DNA from: Streptomyces tauricus
GTDB lineage: Bacteria > Actinomycetota > Actinomycetes > Streptomycetales > Streptomycetaceae
Reading direction: 5' to 3'
Length of the DNA stretch: 64,000 nucleotides
Assembly: GCF_014650955.1 (NCBI RefSeq)
Contig: NZ_BMVY01000005.1
Coordinates: forward strand, 62,001 to 126,000
The notes beneath the pieces are model-generated. The model saw only the letters and a list, made by a program, of their open reading frames with translations. It searched no databases and had not been told where the DNA came from. This document shows, piece by piece, positions 1-8,514 of this stretch. Every line of letters starts with the position of its first letter. Position 1 is the first letter of the stretch. A program made the position numbers and the translations under genes.

Positions 1-193
1 TCGGGCCAGGCCGTCCACGGCCACACACGAGCGGCCCGCGACCGGCCCGCGCATGCCCTCGTACGCATGCGAACGCCCGCGAGACATGACGGGACATCAC
101 CGATCGGCTCGGAGGCCCCGTTTACCCCGGCGGCTCCTGCTGTGATGATGCCGAGTCCGGGGATACCCGTCCCGCGGCCGGGGGGAGGCCCGT

Positions 194-823
194 ATGGCAG
201 AGGTGTACTTGCGCAGACTGTCCCGGTGGCAGGCGGAGCAACAGCGGGACGCCGTCGCGAACGTGTACGTCAGCGCGTACCGGGGCGCGGCCGGGGAGGA
301 ACACCGCGACCGCCAGGACTTCCTGCACCGGCTCGAACAGCATGTGCAGCACACGGGCTTCGACATGGTGGTCGCCGACACCGCCGGGACGGTCGGCTGC
401 GCGTACGGGTTCCGGGTGCCGCGCACCGGCGAGTGGTGGTCGGACCTCCAGGGGGACCTGCCGAGGGACATCGAGGAACTCACCGCCTCGGGCCGTGCGT
501 TCCTGCTCGCCGAACTGATGGTGCTGCCGGCCCACCGCCGCCGCGGCATCGCCACCCGGCTGGTCGAGCGGCTGCTGATCCGGCTCGACGCCGATCTGGT
601 CGTCGCCGCCACCGGCCGGGCCACGGACCACCCCACCGCCGGCCGCGGCACCGGGGACGGGGGTGGCGAGTCGTCGGGCGCCGCGGCGGAGGCGTTCCGT
701 GCCTGGGGGTGGTCCAGGTTCGGTGTCCTCGGTCCGCACGTCGCCCCGGACATCGCTTTCGGCGCCGGTCCGGGACAGGAGCCGATGACCGGGGAGGTCT
801 GGATCCGCAGGCCACTGCGGTGA
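194..823 (+). CDS. GNAT-family N-acetyltransferase
   Basis: This 209-residue protein probably transfers an acetyl group from acetyl-CoA to an amine; the substrate is unknown. The middle of the protein has the GNAT core: a beta strand (LAELMVLP) followed by the acetyl-CoA pyrophosphate loop HRRRGIA and a helix (TRLVERLL). GNAT domains usually span about 150 residues, so there is room for extra N- and C-terminal segments. The ATG at 194 follows a strong GGGGGAGG ribosome site. It stands alone and converges on the CNNM gene pair. Fold call is secure, substrate not. Confidence 0.85.
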   Translation: MAEVYLRRLSRWQAEQQRDAVANVYVSAYRGAAGEEHRDRQDFLHRLEQHVQHTGFDMVVADTAGTVGCAYGFRVPRTGEWWSDLQGDLPRDIEELTASGRAFLLAELMVLPAHRRRGIATRLVERLLIRLDADLVVAATGRATDHPTAGRGTGDGGGESSGAAAEAFRAWGWSRFGVLGPHVAPDIAFGAGPGQEPMTGEVWIRRPLR

Positions 824-899
824 CCCACCCCACCGCGGCCGATCCAATGGCGGCGATCAGTGGTCGGTAATTACTGACCACTGATCAACAGGGCATCGG

Positions 900-1931
900 T
901 CAGACCCCCGCGGGGGACGGTCCGACCAGTTCCGACAGGACGTCCTCCATCGTGACGAAGCCGAGGACCTTGCCCGCCTCGCCGGTGACCGCCGCGAGGT
1001 GACTGCCCGTGGCCCGCAGCGCGGTGAGCGTGTCGTCGAGCGGGGTGTCGATGCGGACGCGGGTCACCGGGTGCAGGGCGGCCCGGGGGAAGGGCCGGTC
1101 GCGGTCGATGACGCCGAGGGTGTCCTTGATGTGGAGGTAGCCGAGCAGCGTGCCGTCCCTGCCGGTCACGGGGAACCGGGAGAAGCCGGCCTCGGCCGCC
1201 GCGCGTTCCAGCCGCGCCGGGGTCACCGTGTCGTCGACCGTGCGCATCCGCTGGGCCGGTACAAGGATCTCGCCGACCGGGCGGGTGCCCAGCTCCAATG
1301 CGTCGCGCAGCCGTTCGCCGTCGGCGGCGGTCAGGAGTCCGGCCTCGCTGGAGTCGACGACCATCCTGGCCAGCTGATCGTCCGTGAACGCCGACTCCAC
1401 CTCGTCCTTGGCCTCCACGCGCAGCAGTTTCAGCAGGGCGTTGGCGAAGGCGTTGATTCCGAAGATGAACGGCTTCAGGGCCCGGGTGAGGGCCACCAGC
1501 GCGGGGCCGAGGAGCAGCGCGGTCTGCGCGGGCGCGGCGAGCGCGATGTTCTTCGGGACCATCTCGCCGAACAGCATGTGCAGATACGTCGCCACGGTGA
1601 GCGCGATCACGAACGCGATCGGATGCACCAGGCCGTGCGGGATGTGCGCCGCCTCGAAGGCGGGCTCCAGCAGGTGTGCGATGGCCGGTTCGGCTACCGC
1701 GCCGAGGACCAGCGACGAGACGGTGATGCCGAGTTGGGCGGTGGCCATCATCGCCGAGATGTGCCGCAGACCCCACAGGGTCATCCGGGCCCGCTTGTTG
1801 CCCGCCTGGGCCAGCGGTTCGATCTGGCTGCGGCGTACGGAGATCAGGGCGAACTCGGCGCCGACGAAGAACGCGTTGGTCAGCAGGGTCAGGGCACCGA
1901 TGAGCAGCTGGATCGTGGTGGACGTGTTCAT
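900..1931 (-). CDS. CNNM/HlyC-CorC family membrane protein (second of pair)
   Basis: A 343-residue integral membrane protein of the DUF21/CNNM family, whose members are linked to magnesium or other divalent cation transport. The first ~150 residues hold hydrophobic segments typical of DUF21, beginning with TTIQLLIGALTLL, and two CBS-type segments follow (ILVPAQRMRTVDD; LGVIDRDRPFPRA). It is shorter than its neighbour and lacks the C-terminal CorC/HlyC domain. Its start codon overlaps the stop of the upstream gene (ATGA), so the two are translationally coupled and probably act as a heteromer. The ion carried is inferred from the family only. Confidence 0.85.
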   Translation of the reverse strand: MNTSTTIQLLIGALTLLTNAFFVGAEFALISVRRSQIEPLAQAGNKRARMTLWGLRHISAMMATAQLGITVSSLVLGAVAEPAIAHLLEPAFEAAHIPHGLVHPIAFVIALTVATYLHMLFGEMVPKNIALAAPAQTALLLGPALVALTRALKPFIFGINAFANALLKLLRVEAKDEVESAFTDDQLARMVVDSSEAGLLTAADGERLRDALELGTRPVGEILVPAQRMRTVDDTVTPARLERAAAEAGFSRFPVTGRDGTLLGYLHIKDTLGVIDRDRPFPRAALHPVTRVRIDTPLDDTLTALRATGSHLAAVTGEAGKVLGFVTMEDVLSELVGPSPAGV

Positions 1932-3325
1932 CGGGACTCCCGCGCGCTCTGGCCGACCGGTTCGCCGTCGTGATCACCGTCGTGATCACCGTCGTGATCG
2001 CCGCCGGGACCGTCGTCCGGCTCGGCGGCCGGTCCGGTGATACGGACGCGGTCGGCCCGGTGGTGCTCCACGGCGAGGACGTCCAGCCGCCAGCCGTCCA
2101 GGTCGAGGACATCGCCCTCGGCCGGGATGCGGGCCAGCCGGGTGGCGACCAGGCCCGCGACCGTCTCGTACGGTCCGTCCGGTGCGCGCAGGCCTATGGC
2201 GGCCAGCTCGTCCAGCCGTACACCGCCGTCCGCGTCCCAGGCCGCGCGGCCGTCCGCCGTGGCGGGGGCGGGCAGCAGGTCGGGGATCTCGACGGGGTCG
2301 TGCTCGTCGCGTACCTCGCCGACGACCTCCTCCACGATGTCCTCCACCGTGGCGACGCCCGCCGTGCCGCCGTACTCGTCGATGACGACGGCCATCGTGC
2401 GGGCCGTGCGCATGCGCTCCAGGAGCCGGTCGGCGGGCAGGCTGTCCGGCACCAGGAGCGGGGCGGTGGCCAGCTCGGTGACGGCGGTCCTGGCCCGCCT
2501 GTCCGGCTCCAGGGCGAGTACGTCACGGATGTGGACCGTGCCGACGACCTCGTCCAGGGTGTCGCGGTAGACGGGGAAGCGGGACAGGCCGGTGGCGTGC
2601 GAGAGATTGGCGGCGTCGGTGGCCGTGGCGTGCGCCTCAAGGGCGCGCACGTCGACGCGCGGGGTCATCACGTTCTGGGCGGTCAGTTCGCCCAGGTGCA
2701 GCGTACGGACGAACAGTTCGGCGGAGTCCTGCTCCAGGGCGCCCTGCGCGGCCGAGTGCTGGGCCAGCGCGACGAGTTCCTCGGGGCCGCGCGCGGAGGC
2801 CAGCTCCTCGGCGGGCTCCAGACCGAAGCGGCGTACGAACCGGTTCGCGGTGTTGTTGAGGTGCCGGATGAACGGGCCGAACGCGGCCGTGAAGCCACGC
2901 TGCGGTCCCGCGACCACCTTGGCGACGGCCAGCGGGCGGGAGATCGCCCAGTTCTTCGGGACCAGTTCGCCGACGACCATCAGGACGACGGTGGAGACCA
3001 CCACGCCGAGCAGGGTCGCCGTGGTCGAGGCCGCGCCGCCCAGACCGACGGTCCGGAGCGGGCCCTCCAGGAGGACGGCCAGCGACGGTTCGGCGAGCAT
3101 GCCGATCACCAGGGAGGTGACGGTGATGCCCAACTGGGCGCCGGACAGCTGGAACGTCAGCTTCCGTACGGCCTTCAGCGCGCCGTCCGCGCCCCGTTCG
3201 CCCGCTTCGGCCGCCCGCTCCAGGTCACCGCGCTCGACGGTGGTCAGCGAGAACTCGGCCGCCACGAACACCGCGCAGGCGAGGGTGAGCGACAGGGCGA
3301 GCACAAGCAGCAGGATCTCGGTCAC
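1928..3325 (-). CDS. CNNM/HlyC-CorC family membrane protein (first of pair)
   Basis: A 465-residue paralogue of the downstream gene with the complete architecture: N-terminal DUF21 membrane region (about residues 1-190), a CBS pair (about 210-320, including VMTPRVDVRALEA), and a CorC/HlyC C-terminal domain (about 350-435, VRLDELAAIGL). The last ~20 residues are Gly-Asp-His repeats encoded by a 12-bp tandem repeat at about 1967-2002, so this His/Asp-rich tail may bind metal, though that is conjecture. It starts with GTG at 3325, preceded by a GGGGGTGG site. First gene of a two-gene operon. Confidence 0.86.
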   Translation of the reverse strand: MTEILLLVLALSLTLACAVFVAAEFSLTTVERGDLERAAEAGERGADGALKAVRKLTFQLSGAQLGITVTSLVIGMLAEPSLAVLLEGPLRTVGLGGAASTTATLLGVVVSTVVLMVVGELVPKNWAISRPLAVAKVVAGPQRGFTAAFGPFIRHLNNTANRFVRRFGLEPAEELASARGPEELVALAQHSAAQGALEQDSAELFVRTLHLGELTAQNVMTPRVDVRALEAHATATDAANLSHATGLSRFPVYRDTLDEVVGTVHIRDVLALEPDRRARTAVTELATAPLLVPDSLPADRLLERMRTARTMAVVIDEYGGTAGVATVEDIVEEVVGEVRDEHDPVEIPDLLPAPATADGRAAWDADGGVRLDELAAIGLRAPDGPYETVAGLVATRLARIPAEGDVLDLDGWRLDVLAVEHHRADRVRITGPAAEPDDGPGGDHDGDHDGDHDGEPVGQSARESR

Positions 3326-3653
3326 CGTGCCACCCCCGCTCCCGTACGCATGCGTCTCGGGCCGGAAACGGCACGGTTGGTACTGGGAGGTTCACCCATG
3401 GTGGAACCGCTGCTCCTTGGTCGTCGTGGCGGGCCGTCGGTCACCCGCGCGTTCCACCCAGTGTAAAGGAATCGCAAAGTAGCCGGTCCAGAGGTGACGG
3501 GCACGAGTGGCGCAGCTCACGTGCCCGCCAGGTGGGGGCGTGGACGGGGGGCCCGGTCCTGTTCCAACCGGCCGCATCTAACCTCTACTTGAACCTGGAC
3601 CTCTACATGCACGTAGAGGATGACCACCCGCACATGAAGGAGTGGACCCCTCA

Positions 3654-4652
3654 ATGGTGTTCAAACGGCTGCTCGGATCACTCGGCGTGGGCGGCCCCAC
3701 GGTGGACACGGTCCTGAGCCCCGCCCCCGCCCTGCCCGGCGGGACCCTCTCGGGCGAGATCCGGCTCAGGGGCGGCGCCTCGGACGTCGACATCGAGCAC
3801 ATCACGCTGGAACTGGTCGCGGGCGTCGAGGCCGAACACGAGGACGGGGAGAGCGAGAGCGGGATCGTCTTCGACCGGTTCACCGTCGGCGGCGGCTTCC
3901 GGCTCGCCGAGGGCGAGGAGCGGACCGTCCCGTTCGGCATCACGCTCCCGTGGGAGACCCCGGTCACCGAGCTGTACGGGCAGGAGCTGGGCATCGCCCT
4001 CGGCCTGCGTACGGAACTCTCGGTGGCGGGCGCGCGGGACAAGGGCGACCTGGACCGGCTGAACGTGGCGCCCCGGCCCGTCCAGGAGGCGATCCTGGAG
4101 GCCTTCGGGCAGCTCGGCTTCGGCTTCAGGTCCGCGGACCTGGAACTGGGCCGGATCGGCGGCACGGGCCAGCAGCTCCCCTTCTACCAGGAGCTCGAAC
4201 TCACCCCGTCGCCCGCGTACGCCCACGCGGTCAACGAGATCGAGGTGACCTTCCTCGCCGCGCCCGCCGGTATGGAGGTGGTCCTGGAGGCCGACAAGCG
4301 CGGCGGCCTCTTCTCCTCCGGCGACGACACACTCACCCGGTTCACCGTCTCCCACGAGGGGGTCGGCCACCAGGACTGGAACGCCGTGGTCGACGGCTGG
4401 GTCCGGCAGCTCGTCGAGCACCGGGAGTCCTACGGTCCCGACGCGGCGTACGGGCACGACCGGCACGAGCCGCACGAGCGGTCGGTGCCCGGCCTCGGCG
4501 CGGGGGTCGCCGCGGGTGCGGCGGGGCTCGCCGTCGGAGTCGCCGGCGGGCTGGTGGCGGCGGAGGTCGTGGACGAGGTGGGCGACTTCTTCGAGGGGGA
4601 CGAGGAGGAGGGCGAGGACGAAGCGGAGTCCGCGGAGGGAGAAGAGGAGTAG
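3654..4652 (+). CDS. Spo0M-family sporulation control protein
   Basis: This protein of 332 residues matches the Spo0M/SpoOM family, arrestin-like cytosolic proteins named for sporulation control in Bacillus; the molecular role in Streptomyces is not settled. The N-terminus MVFKRLLGSLGVGGP is characteristic. An arrestin-like beta sandwich covers roughly residues 10-250, and the C-terminus is a Gly/Ala stretch and a highly acidic tail of alternating Glu, Asp and Gly. I chose ATG 3654 over GTG 3642 because AAGGAG at 3637-3642 lies at the right distance from 3654 and overlaps the GTG. Confidence 0.88.
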   Translation: MVFKRLLGSLGVGGPTVDTVLSPAPALPGGTLSGEIRLRGGASDVDIEHITLELVAGVEAEHEDGESESGIVFDRFTVGGGFRLAEGEERTVPFGITLPWETPVTELYGQELGIALGLRTELSVAGARDKGDLDRLNVAPRPVQEAILEAFGQLGFGFRSADLELGRIGGTGQQLPFYQELELTPSPAYAHAVNEIEVTFLAAPAGMEVVLEADKRGGLFSSGDDTLTRFTVSHEGVGHQDWNAVVDGWVRQLVEHRESYGPDAAYGHDRHEPHERSVPGLGAGVAAGAAGLAVGVAGGLVAAEVVDEVGDFFEGDEEEGEDEAESAEGEEE

Positions 4653-4671
4653 GGGAAGGGCGGAGTGGGGG

Positions 4672-5103
4672 TCAGTCCTCCCTTTCCGCCTCGGGGTGGG
4701 CGGGCTGCGCCTCGGGGTGGGTGAGCTGGGCCTCGGGGTGGGCCAGCAGTTCCCGCAGCAGCCGTTCGTCGCCGGGCTCCAGGGATGTCACGAAGCTGGC
4801 GAGTACGGCCTCCCGGTCCCGCTCGCCGTCGAGGACCCGGCGCATCCGGCGGGCGGCCAGACCCGCCTCGTCCGACGCCGGGGTCCACACGAAGGACCGG
4901 CCGGCCCGCTCCCGGGTCACCGCGCCCTTGGCCAGCAGCCGGGTCAGGATCGTGATCACCGTCGTATAGGCGAGATCACCCCCGAGCCGCTCCTGCACCC
5001 ACCCCGCCGTCGCGGGCCCCTCCCCCGCGCGCAGGGCCGACAGGACCTGCGCCTCCAGCTCACCCTGTCCCCGCCGCGGGGAACGCTGCCGCCGGTCCGT
5101 CAC
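4672..5103 (-). CDS. BlaI/MecI/CopY-family winged-helix repressor
   Basis: A 143-residue DNA-binding repressor. The winged helix occupies about residues 10-85, with the family hallmark [18 protein letters not shown] and the beta wing [10 protein letters not shown]. BlaI/MecI repressors dimerise and are normally inactivated by a BlaR1-type membrane protease; no such gene lies in this window. The C-terminus is three 7-residue repeats starting HPEA, encoded by a 21-bp tandem repeat at 4689-4751. A near-perfect palindrome at 5125-5140, just upstream, is a likely autoregulatory operator shared with the divergent terD gene. Confidence 0.88.
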   Translation of the reverse strand: MTDRRQRSPRRGQGELEAQVLSALRAGEGPATAGWVQERLGGDLAYTTVITILTRLLAKGAVTRERAGRSFVWTPASDEAGLAARRMRRVLDGERDREAVLASFVTSLEPGDERLLRELLAHPEAQLTHPEAQPAHPEAERED

Positions 5104-5124
5104 GTCCTGTCTCCTTCCTTATTT

Positions 5125-5140
5125 TCTACAGTGCTGTAGA
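5125..5140. promoter_or_regulatory. Palindromic operator for the BlaI-type repressor
   Basis: TCTACAGTGCTGTAGA is a perfect inverted repeat with 7-bp arms and a TG centre. It contains TACA and TGTA half-sites like those of BlaI/CopY operators, and it sits 22 bp upstream of the repressor start and 43 bp upstream of terD. Known family operators usually have shorter spacing between TACA and TGTA, so the assignment rests on position and symmetry. Confidence 0.6.
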
Positions 5141-5182
5141 TTCTGCCCTACGAGGTACGTTCGCACCACTAAGGAGATCGGC

Positions 5183-5758
5183 GTGGGAGTTTCCCTTTCC
5201 AAAGGCGGCAATGTCTCGCTCAGCAAGGAGGCACCGGGCCTGACCGCCGTACTGGTCGGCCTCGGCTGGGACGTACGGACCACCACGGGCACCGACTACG
5301 ACCTCGACGCCTCCGCGCTGCTGGTCGACGAGTCGGGCAAGGTCCTCTCCGACCAGCACTTCATCTTCTACAACAACCTGAAGAGCCCGGACGGCTCGGT
5401 CGAGCACACCGGCGACAACCTCACGGGTGAGGGCGAGGGCGACGACGAGTCGGTGAAGGTGAACCTGGCGGGTGTGCCGGCCGAGGTCGCGAAGATCGTC
5501 TTCCCCGTCTCCATCCATGACGCCGAAGCCCGCGGGCAGAGCTTCGGGCAGGTCCGGGGGGCCTTCATCCGCGTCGTCAACCAGGCGGGCGGCGCCGAGA
5601 TCGCGCGCTACGACCTGTCCGAGGACGCGGCCACCGAGACGGCGATGGTCTTCGGTGAGCTGTACCGGCACGGCGCGGAGTGGAAGTTCCGTGCGGTGGG
5701 CCAGGGGTACGCCTCCGGGCTCGCGGGCATCGCCTCCGACTTCGGCGTCGGCGTCTGA
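5183..5758 (+). CDS. terD: TerD-family calcium-binding stress protein
   Basis: This 191-residue protein matches the TerD/CABP family over its full length. It opens with [18 protein letters not shown] and has the acidic calcium-site strands ([17 protein letters not shown] and [10 protein letters not shown]). TerD proteins are cytosolic, bind Ca2+ and contribute to tellurite or oxidative-stress tolerance and, in Streptomyces, to differentiation. The GTG start at 5183 follows AAGGAG. It is divergent from the BlaI-type repressor and shares its promoter gap, so repressor control is plausible. The other ter genes are absent from this window, as is usual for scattered terD paralogues. Confidence 0.9.
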   Translation: MGVSLSKGGNVSLSKEAPGLTAVLVGLGWDVRTTTGTDYDLDASALLVDESGKVLSDQHFIFYNNLKSPDGSVEHTGDNLTGEGEGDDESVKVNLAGVPAEVAKIVFPVSIHDAEARGQSFGQVRGAFIRVVNQAGGAEIARYDLSEDAATETAMVFGELYRHGAEWKFRAVGQGYASGLAGIASDFGVGV

Positions 5759-5789
5759 CGGCGGCGGGACTGAAGGGGAGGGCACGCAC

Positions 5790-6011
5790 ATGTTCGGGCT
5801 GAGCGAGCTCGCCGTCATCCTCGTCGTCGTGATCGTCGTCCTGGCCGTGAGGAAGGGCCCGGCGCTGGCCCGCTCCGCGGGGAAGTCGGCGCGGATCCTG
5901 AAGGCGGAGAGGAACGCGGACGCGGACGCGGGGGCGGACGCTCCGCGGGTGGTCCAGGGGGAGGTCATCCCCCCGGACGGCCCGCCGCGGGGGGCTGGGC
6001 CGGGGGCCTGA
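5790..6011 (+). CDS. TatA/TatE-like Sec-independent translocase subunit
   Basis: A 73-residue protein with the TatA plan: an N-terminal membrane helix (MFGLSELAVILVVVIVVLAV), the basic hinge RKGPALARSAGK and a short charged tail. TatA multimers form the pore of the twin-arginine pathway. The FG-x-x-K/R-x-P hinge of classical TatA is altered here (VRKGPALAR, no FG), so this may be an accessory TatA/E paralogue rather than the main subunit. It lies 31 bp after terD and is probably cotranscribed. The start is ATG 5790 with AAGGGGAGG upstream. Confidence 0.75.
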   Translation: MFGLSELAVILVVVIVVLAVRKGPALARSAGKSARILKAERNADADAGADAPRVVQGEVIPPDGPPRGAGPGA

Positions 6012-6041
6012 ACGGGGGGTGCGGGTCGGTCGTGGCCGGCC

Positions 6042-6351
6042 GCGCCGTTCCCCGCGCCCCTTAGGTGAGTGGAGGTTGCGGCTGACCGTCCAGTACAGGT
6101 CAGTTACAGCTGAGCGCGCCGTTCCCCGCGCCCCTTAAGTGAGTGGGGGTGGCGCCTGACCGTCCAGTACAGGTCAGTTACAGCTGAGCGCGCCGTTCCC
6201 CGCGCCCCTTAAGTGAGTAGGGGCTGGGGTGCATCGTCCAGTGCGGGCCGTTCCCCGCGCCCCTGGGTGAGTCGGGGTGCGGGGCGGTTCGGGCTGGGCG
6301 TCCGTGAAAGCCAGGGCGCAGCCCGGCTTTCAGGGGCGCGGGGAACGGCGC
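6042..6351. repeat. Cluster of five dispersed palindromic repeat copies
   Basis: The 412-bp gap between tatA and the convergent antiporter gene carries five copies of the window-wide element (GCGCCGTTCCCCGCGCCCCT form). Copies at 6042-6061, 6116-6135 and 6190-6209 belong to a 74-bp tandem duplication; a diverged copy is at 6245-6264 and an inverted copy at 6332-6351. The inverted pair can fold into long GC-rich hairpins and may terminate both convergent genes. I see no coding gene in the gap. Confidence 0.85.
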
Positions 6352-6423
6352 GGCCAGCACAGACCGACCCGCAGCCGAAACCCCACCGGCCAAAGGCACC
6401 CCGCAGGGACCCGCACCAGACAT

Positions 6424-7668
6424 TCACTTCTCCGCGGGAGCGTCCGGGCTCGGGACCAGGTCCCGGTCCCGGTCGCGCGCCGCGTCGGCCGCCGCCTCGG
6501 ACGAGGACGACCGCCGCCCGAGCAGCAGCGCGGCCACCGGCTCCGTATACCGCGCCGTGAGCGGCCCGACGATGACCAGGATCAGCACATACGCCGTGGC
6601 CAGCGGCCCGAGCCGCGGCTCGATCCCGGACGTCACCGCCAGCCCGGCGATGACGATCGAGAACTCCCCGCGGGCGACCAGCGTGCCCCCGGCCCGCCAC
6701 CGCCCCTTCGCCGAGATCCCCGCCCGCTTGGCGGCCCAGTACCCCGTCGCGATCTTCGTCCCGGCCGTGACCACGGCCAGTGCGAGCGCGGGCAGCAGCA
6801 CCGGCGGAATGCTCGCCGGATCCGTGTGCAGCCCGAAGAAGACGAAGAAGACGGCCGCGAACAGGTCCCGCAGCGGCGACAGCAACCCGTGTGCCCCCTC
6901 CGCCACCTCCCCCGACAGCGCGATCCCGACGAGGAACGCGCCCACGGCCGCCGACACCTGCAACTGCTGCGCCACTCCGGCCACCAGCAGGGTCAGCCCC
7001 AGTACGACCAGCAGCAGCTTCTCCGGGTCGTCGCTCGACACGAACCGGGAGATGTGGCGGCCGTAGCGGACCGCGACGACCAGGACGAGCCCGGCGACGC
7101 CGAGCGCGATGGCGAGCGTGGCACTGCCCGCCGCCAGACCCGCGCCGGCCAGCAGCGCGGTGATGATCGGCAGGTAGACCGCCATGGAGAGGTCTTCGAG
7201 GACCAGGATGCTCAGGATCACCGGAGTCTCACGGTTGCCGAGCCGGCCCAGGTCGCCGAGGACCTTGGCGATGACACCGGAGGAGGAGATCCAGGTGACT
7301 CCGGCGAGGACGACGGCGGCCACCGGCCCCCACCCGAGCAGCAGCGCCATCGCCGCGCCGGGCAGGGCGTTCAGGGCGGCGTCCACGAGGCCCGCCGGGT
7401 ACTGGGTCTTGAGGTTGGTGACCAGGTCGGTCGCCGTGTACTCCAGCCCGAGCATCAGCAGCAGCAGGATGACGCCGATCTCGGCGCCGATCGCGACGAA
7501 CTCCTCGCTGGTGCCCAGCGGCAGCAGTCCGCCCTCGCCGAAGGCCAGGCCGGCCAGCAGATAGAGGGGTATCGGCGAGAACTGGAAGCGTCCGGCGAAC
7601 CGGCCGAGCAGCCCCAGACCGAGGATGATCGCGCCGAACTCGATCAGGAAGACCGCGGACGAGTGCAC
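6424..7668 (-). CDS. Cation:proton antiporter (CPA2, KhtU-like)
   Basis: This is a 414-residue Na+/H+-exchanger-fold membrane protein (CPA2 branch, KefB/KhtU type) with about 12 hydrophobic helices, starting FLIEFGAIILGLGLL. It would exchange K+ or another monovalent cation for protons across the cell membrane. It ends soon after the last membrane segment with a short charged tail and lacks its own TrkA-N domain; that regulatory role falls to the upstream gene. Only 3 bp separate the two genes, so they form an operon. GTG start at 7668. Confidence 0.88.
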   Translation of the reverse strand: MHSSAVFLIEFGAIILGLGLLGRFAGRFQFSPIPLYLLAGLAFGEGGLLPLGTSEEFVAIGAEIGVILLLLMLGLEYTATDLVTNLKTQYPAGLVDAALNALPGAAMALLLGWGPVAAVVLAGVTWISSSGVIAKVLGDLGRLGNRETPVILSILVLEDLSMAVYLPIITALLAGAGLAAGSATLAIALGVAGLVLVVAVRYGRHISRFVSSDDPEKLLLVVLGLTLLVAGVAQQLQVSAAVGAFLVGIALSGEVAEGAHGLLSPLRDLFAAVFFVFFGLHTDPASIPPVLLPALALAVVTAGTKIATGYWAAKRAGISAKGRWRAGGTLVARGEFSIVIAGLAVTSGIEPRLGPLATAYVLILVIVGPLTARYTEPVAALLLGRRSSSSEAAADAARDRDRDLVPSPDAPAEK

Positions 7669-7671
7669 GTG

Positions 7672-8157
7672 TCACTCCCTTCCGAGTATGGTCGCGGCCG
7701 ACTCCACGCCCTCGCGGGTGCCGATCACGATCAGGGTGTCCCCGCCGGCCAGCCGGAAGTCCGGCTTCGGCGAGGGGATGGCCTCGGCCCGGCGCAGTAC
7801 GGCGACGATCGAGACGCCGGTCTCGGTCCGCATGCACGTCTCGCCCAGCAGGCGGCCGTTCCAGTGCGAGACCGACGACAGCTCGATGCGTTCGGCGACC
7901 AGGCCCAGTTCGGTCGTGGAGAGGAGGCTGGGGCTGTGGTGGGCGGGCATGAGGGCGTCGATGAGCGCCGCGGATTCTCCTGCGGAGAGCCGGACGGACA
8001 GGGCGCAGGCGTCCGGGTCGTCCTTGCGGTACGCGCTCAGGGTGCGGCCGCCGTCGCGGTGCGCGACGACCGAGAGGCGGCGTTGCTCGCGGGTCGTGAG
8101 GTCGTACCGCACCCCGATTCCCGGCAACGGCGTACTGCTCAGGCGTGGAGTGCCCAT
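7672..8157 (-). CDS. RCK_C (TrkA-C) regulatory subunit of the antiporter, KhtT-like
   Basis: A 161-residue cytosolic protein. The N-terminal ~75 residues are a small alpha/beta domain, and the C-terminal ~80 residues match the RCK_C/TrkA-C fold (LSSVSHWNGRLLGE; FRLAGGDTLIVIGT). In Bacillus, KhtT binds and gates the antiporter KhtU in response to pH and cyclic-di-AMP; the same arrangement (small RCK_C protein gene directly before the antiporter gene) is seen here. The ATG at 8157 follows AGGGGA. Ligand control is inferred from the family. Confidence 0.82.
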   Translation of the reverse strand: MGTPRLSSTPLPGIGVRYDLTTREQRRLSVVAHRDGGRTLSAYRKDDPDACALSVRLSAGESAALIDALMPAHHSPSLLSTTELGLVAERIELSSVSHWNGRLLGETCMRTETGVSIVAVLRRAEAIPSPKPDFRLAGGDTLIVIGTREGVESAATILGRE

Positions 8158-8254
8158 GGGTGGTCCCCTGTCCGATGTCGATCTGCTGATCCGTTCACCC
8201 TACGGCGGGCCGAGAAATGAGTTTCTGCGACGTAGCCGCGCTTTCTGCCTGCGG

Positions 8255-8454
8255 CCCGGCGCCCCTTGGGTGAGTGGAGGTGACGGTCGCCCGTCCAGTA
8301 CGGGTCAGTCATGGCTGAGCGCGCCGTTCCCCGCGCCCCTGAGGTGAGTGAGGGTGCGGCTGCTCGTCCGGTACAGGTCAGTTGCCGCTGAGCGCGCAGT
8401 TCCCCGCGCCCTTGGAAGGCCGGGGCCGTTTTTTAGGGGCGCGGGGAACTGCGC
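8255..8454. repeat. Dispersed palindromic repeats, three full copies and one partial
   Basis: The 357-bp gap between the flotillin gene end and the khtT-like start has no gene. It holds a partial copy near 8255-8280, full copies at 8321-8340 and 8394-8413, and an inverted copy at 8435-8454. The last two face each other across about 21 bases and would form a stable hairpin. The upstream copies again sit in a ~73-bp tandem unit with the flanking sequence seen at 6.1 kb, including the GTCCAGTACxGGTCAGT block. Confidence 0.85.
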
Positions 8455-8514
8455 GGGTGACCCCCACCGGCCGCAGCCGACAATTGGGCCCGGAACCGGT
8501 TTTTATGGGGCGTG

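Noticed and set aside
6042..6351. CRISPR array
   Set aside because: Repeats are dispersed, GC palindromic and in both orientations; spacers are themselves repeated, and no cas genes are present.
6277..8220. 647-codon plus-strand frame over the antiporter operon
   Set aside because: It is antisense to a complete CPA2 antiporter and its RCK_C partner; composition is typical of high-GC shadow frames.
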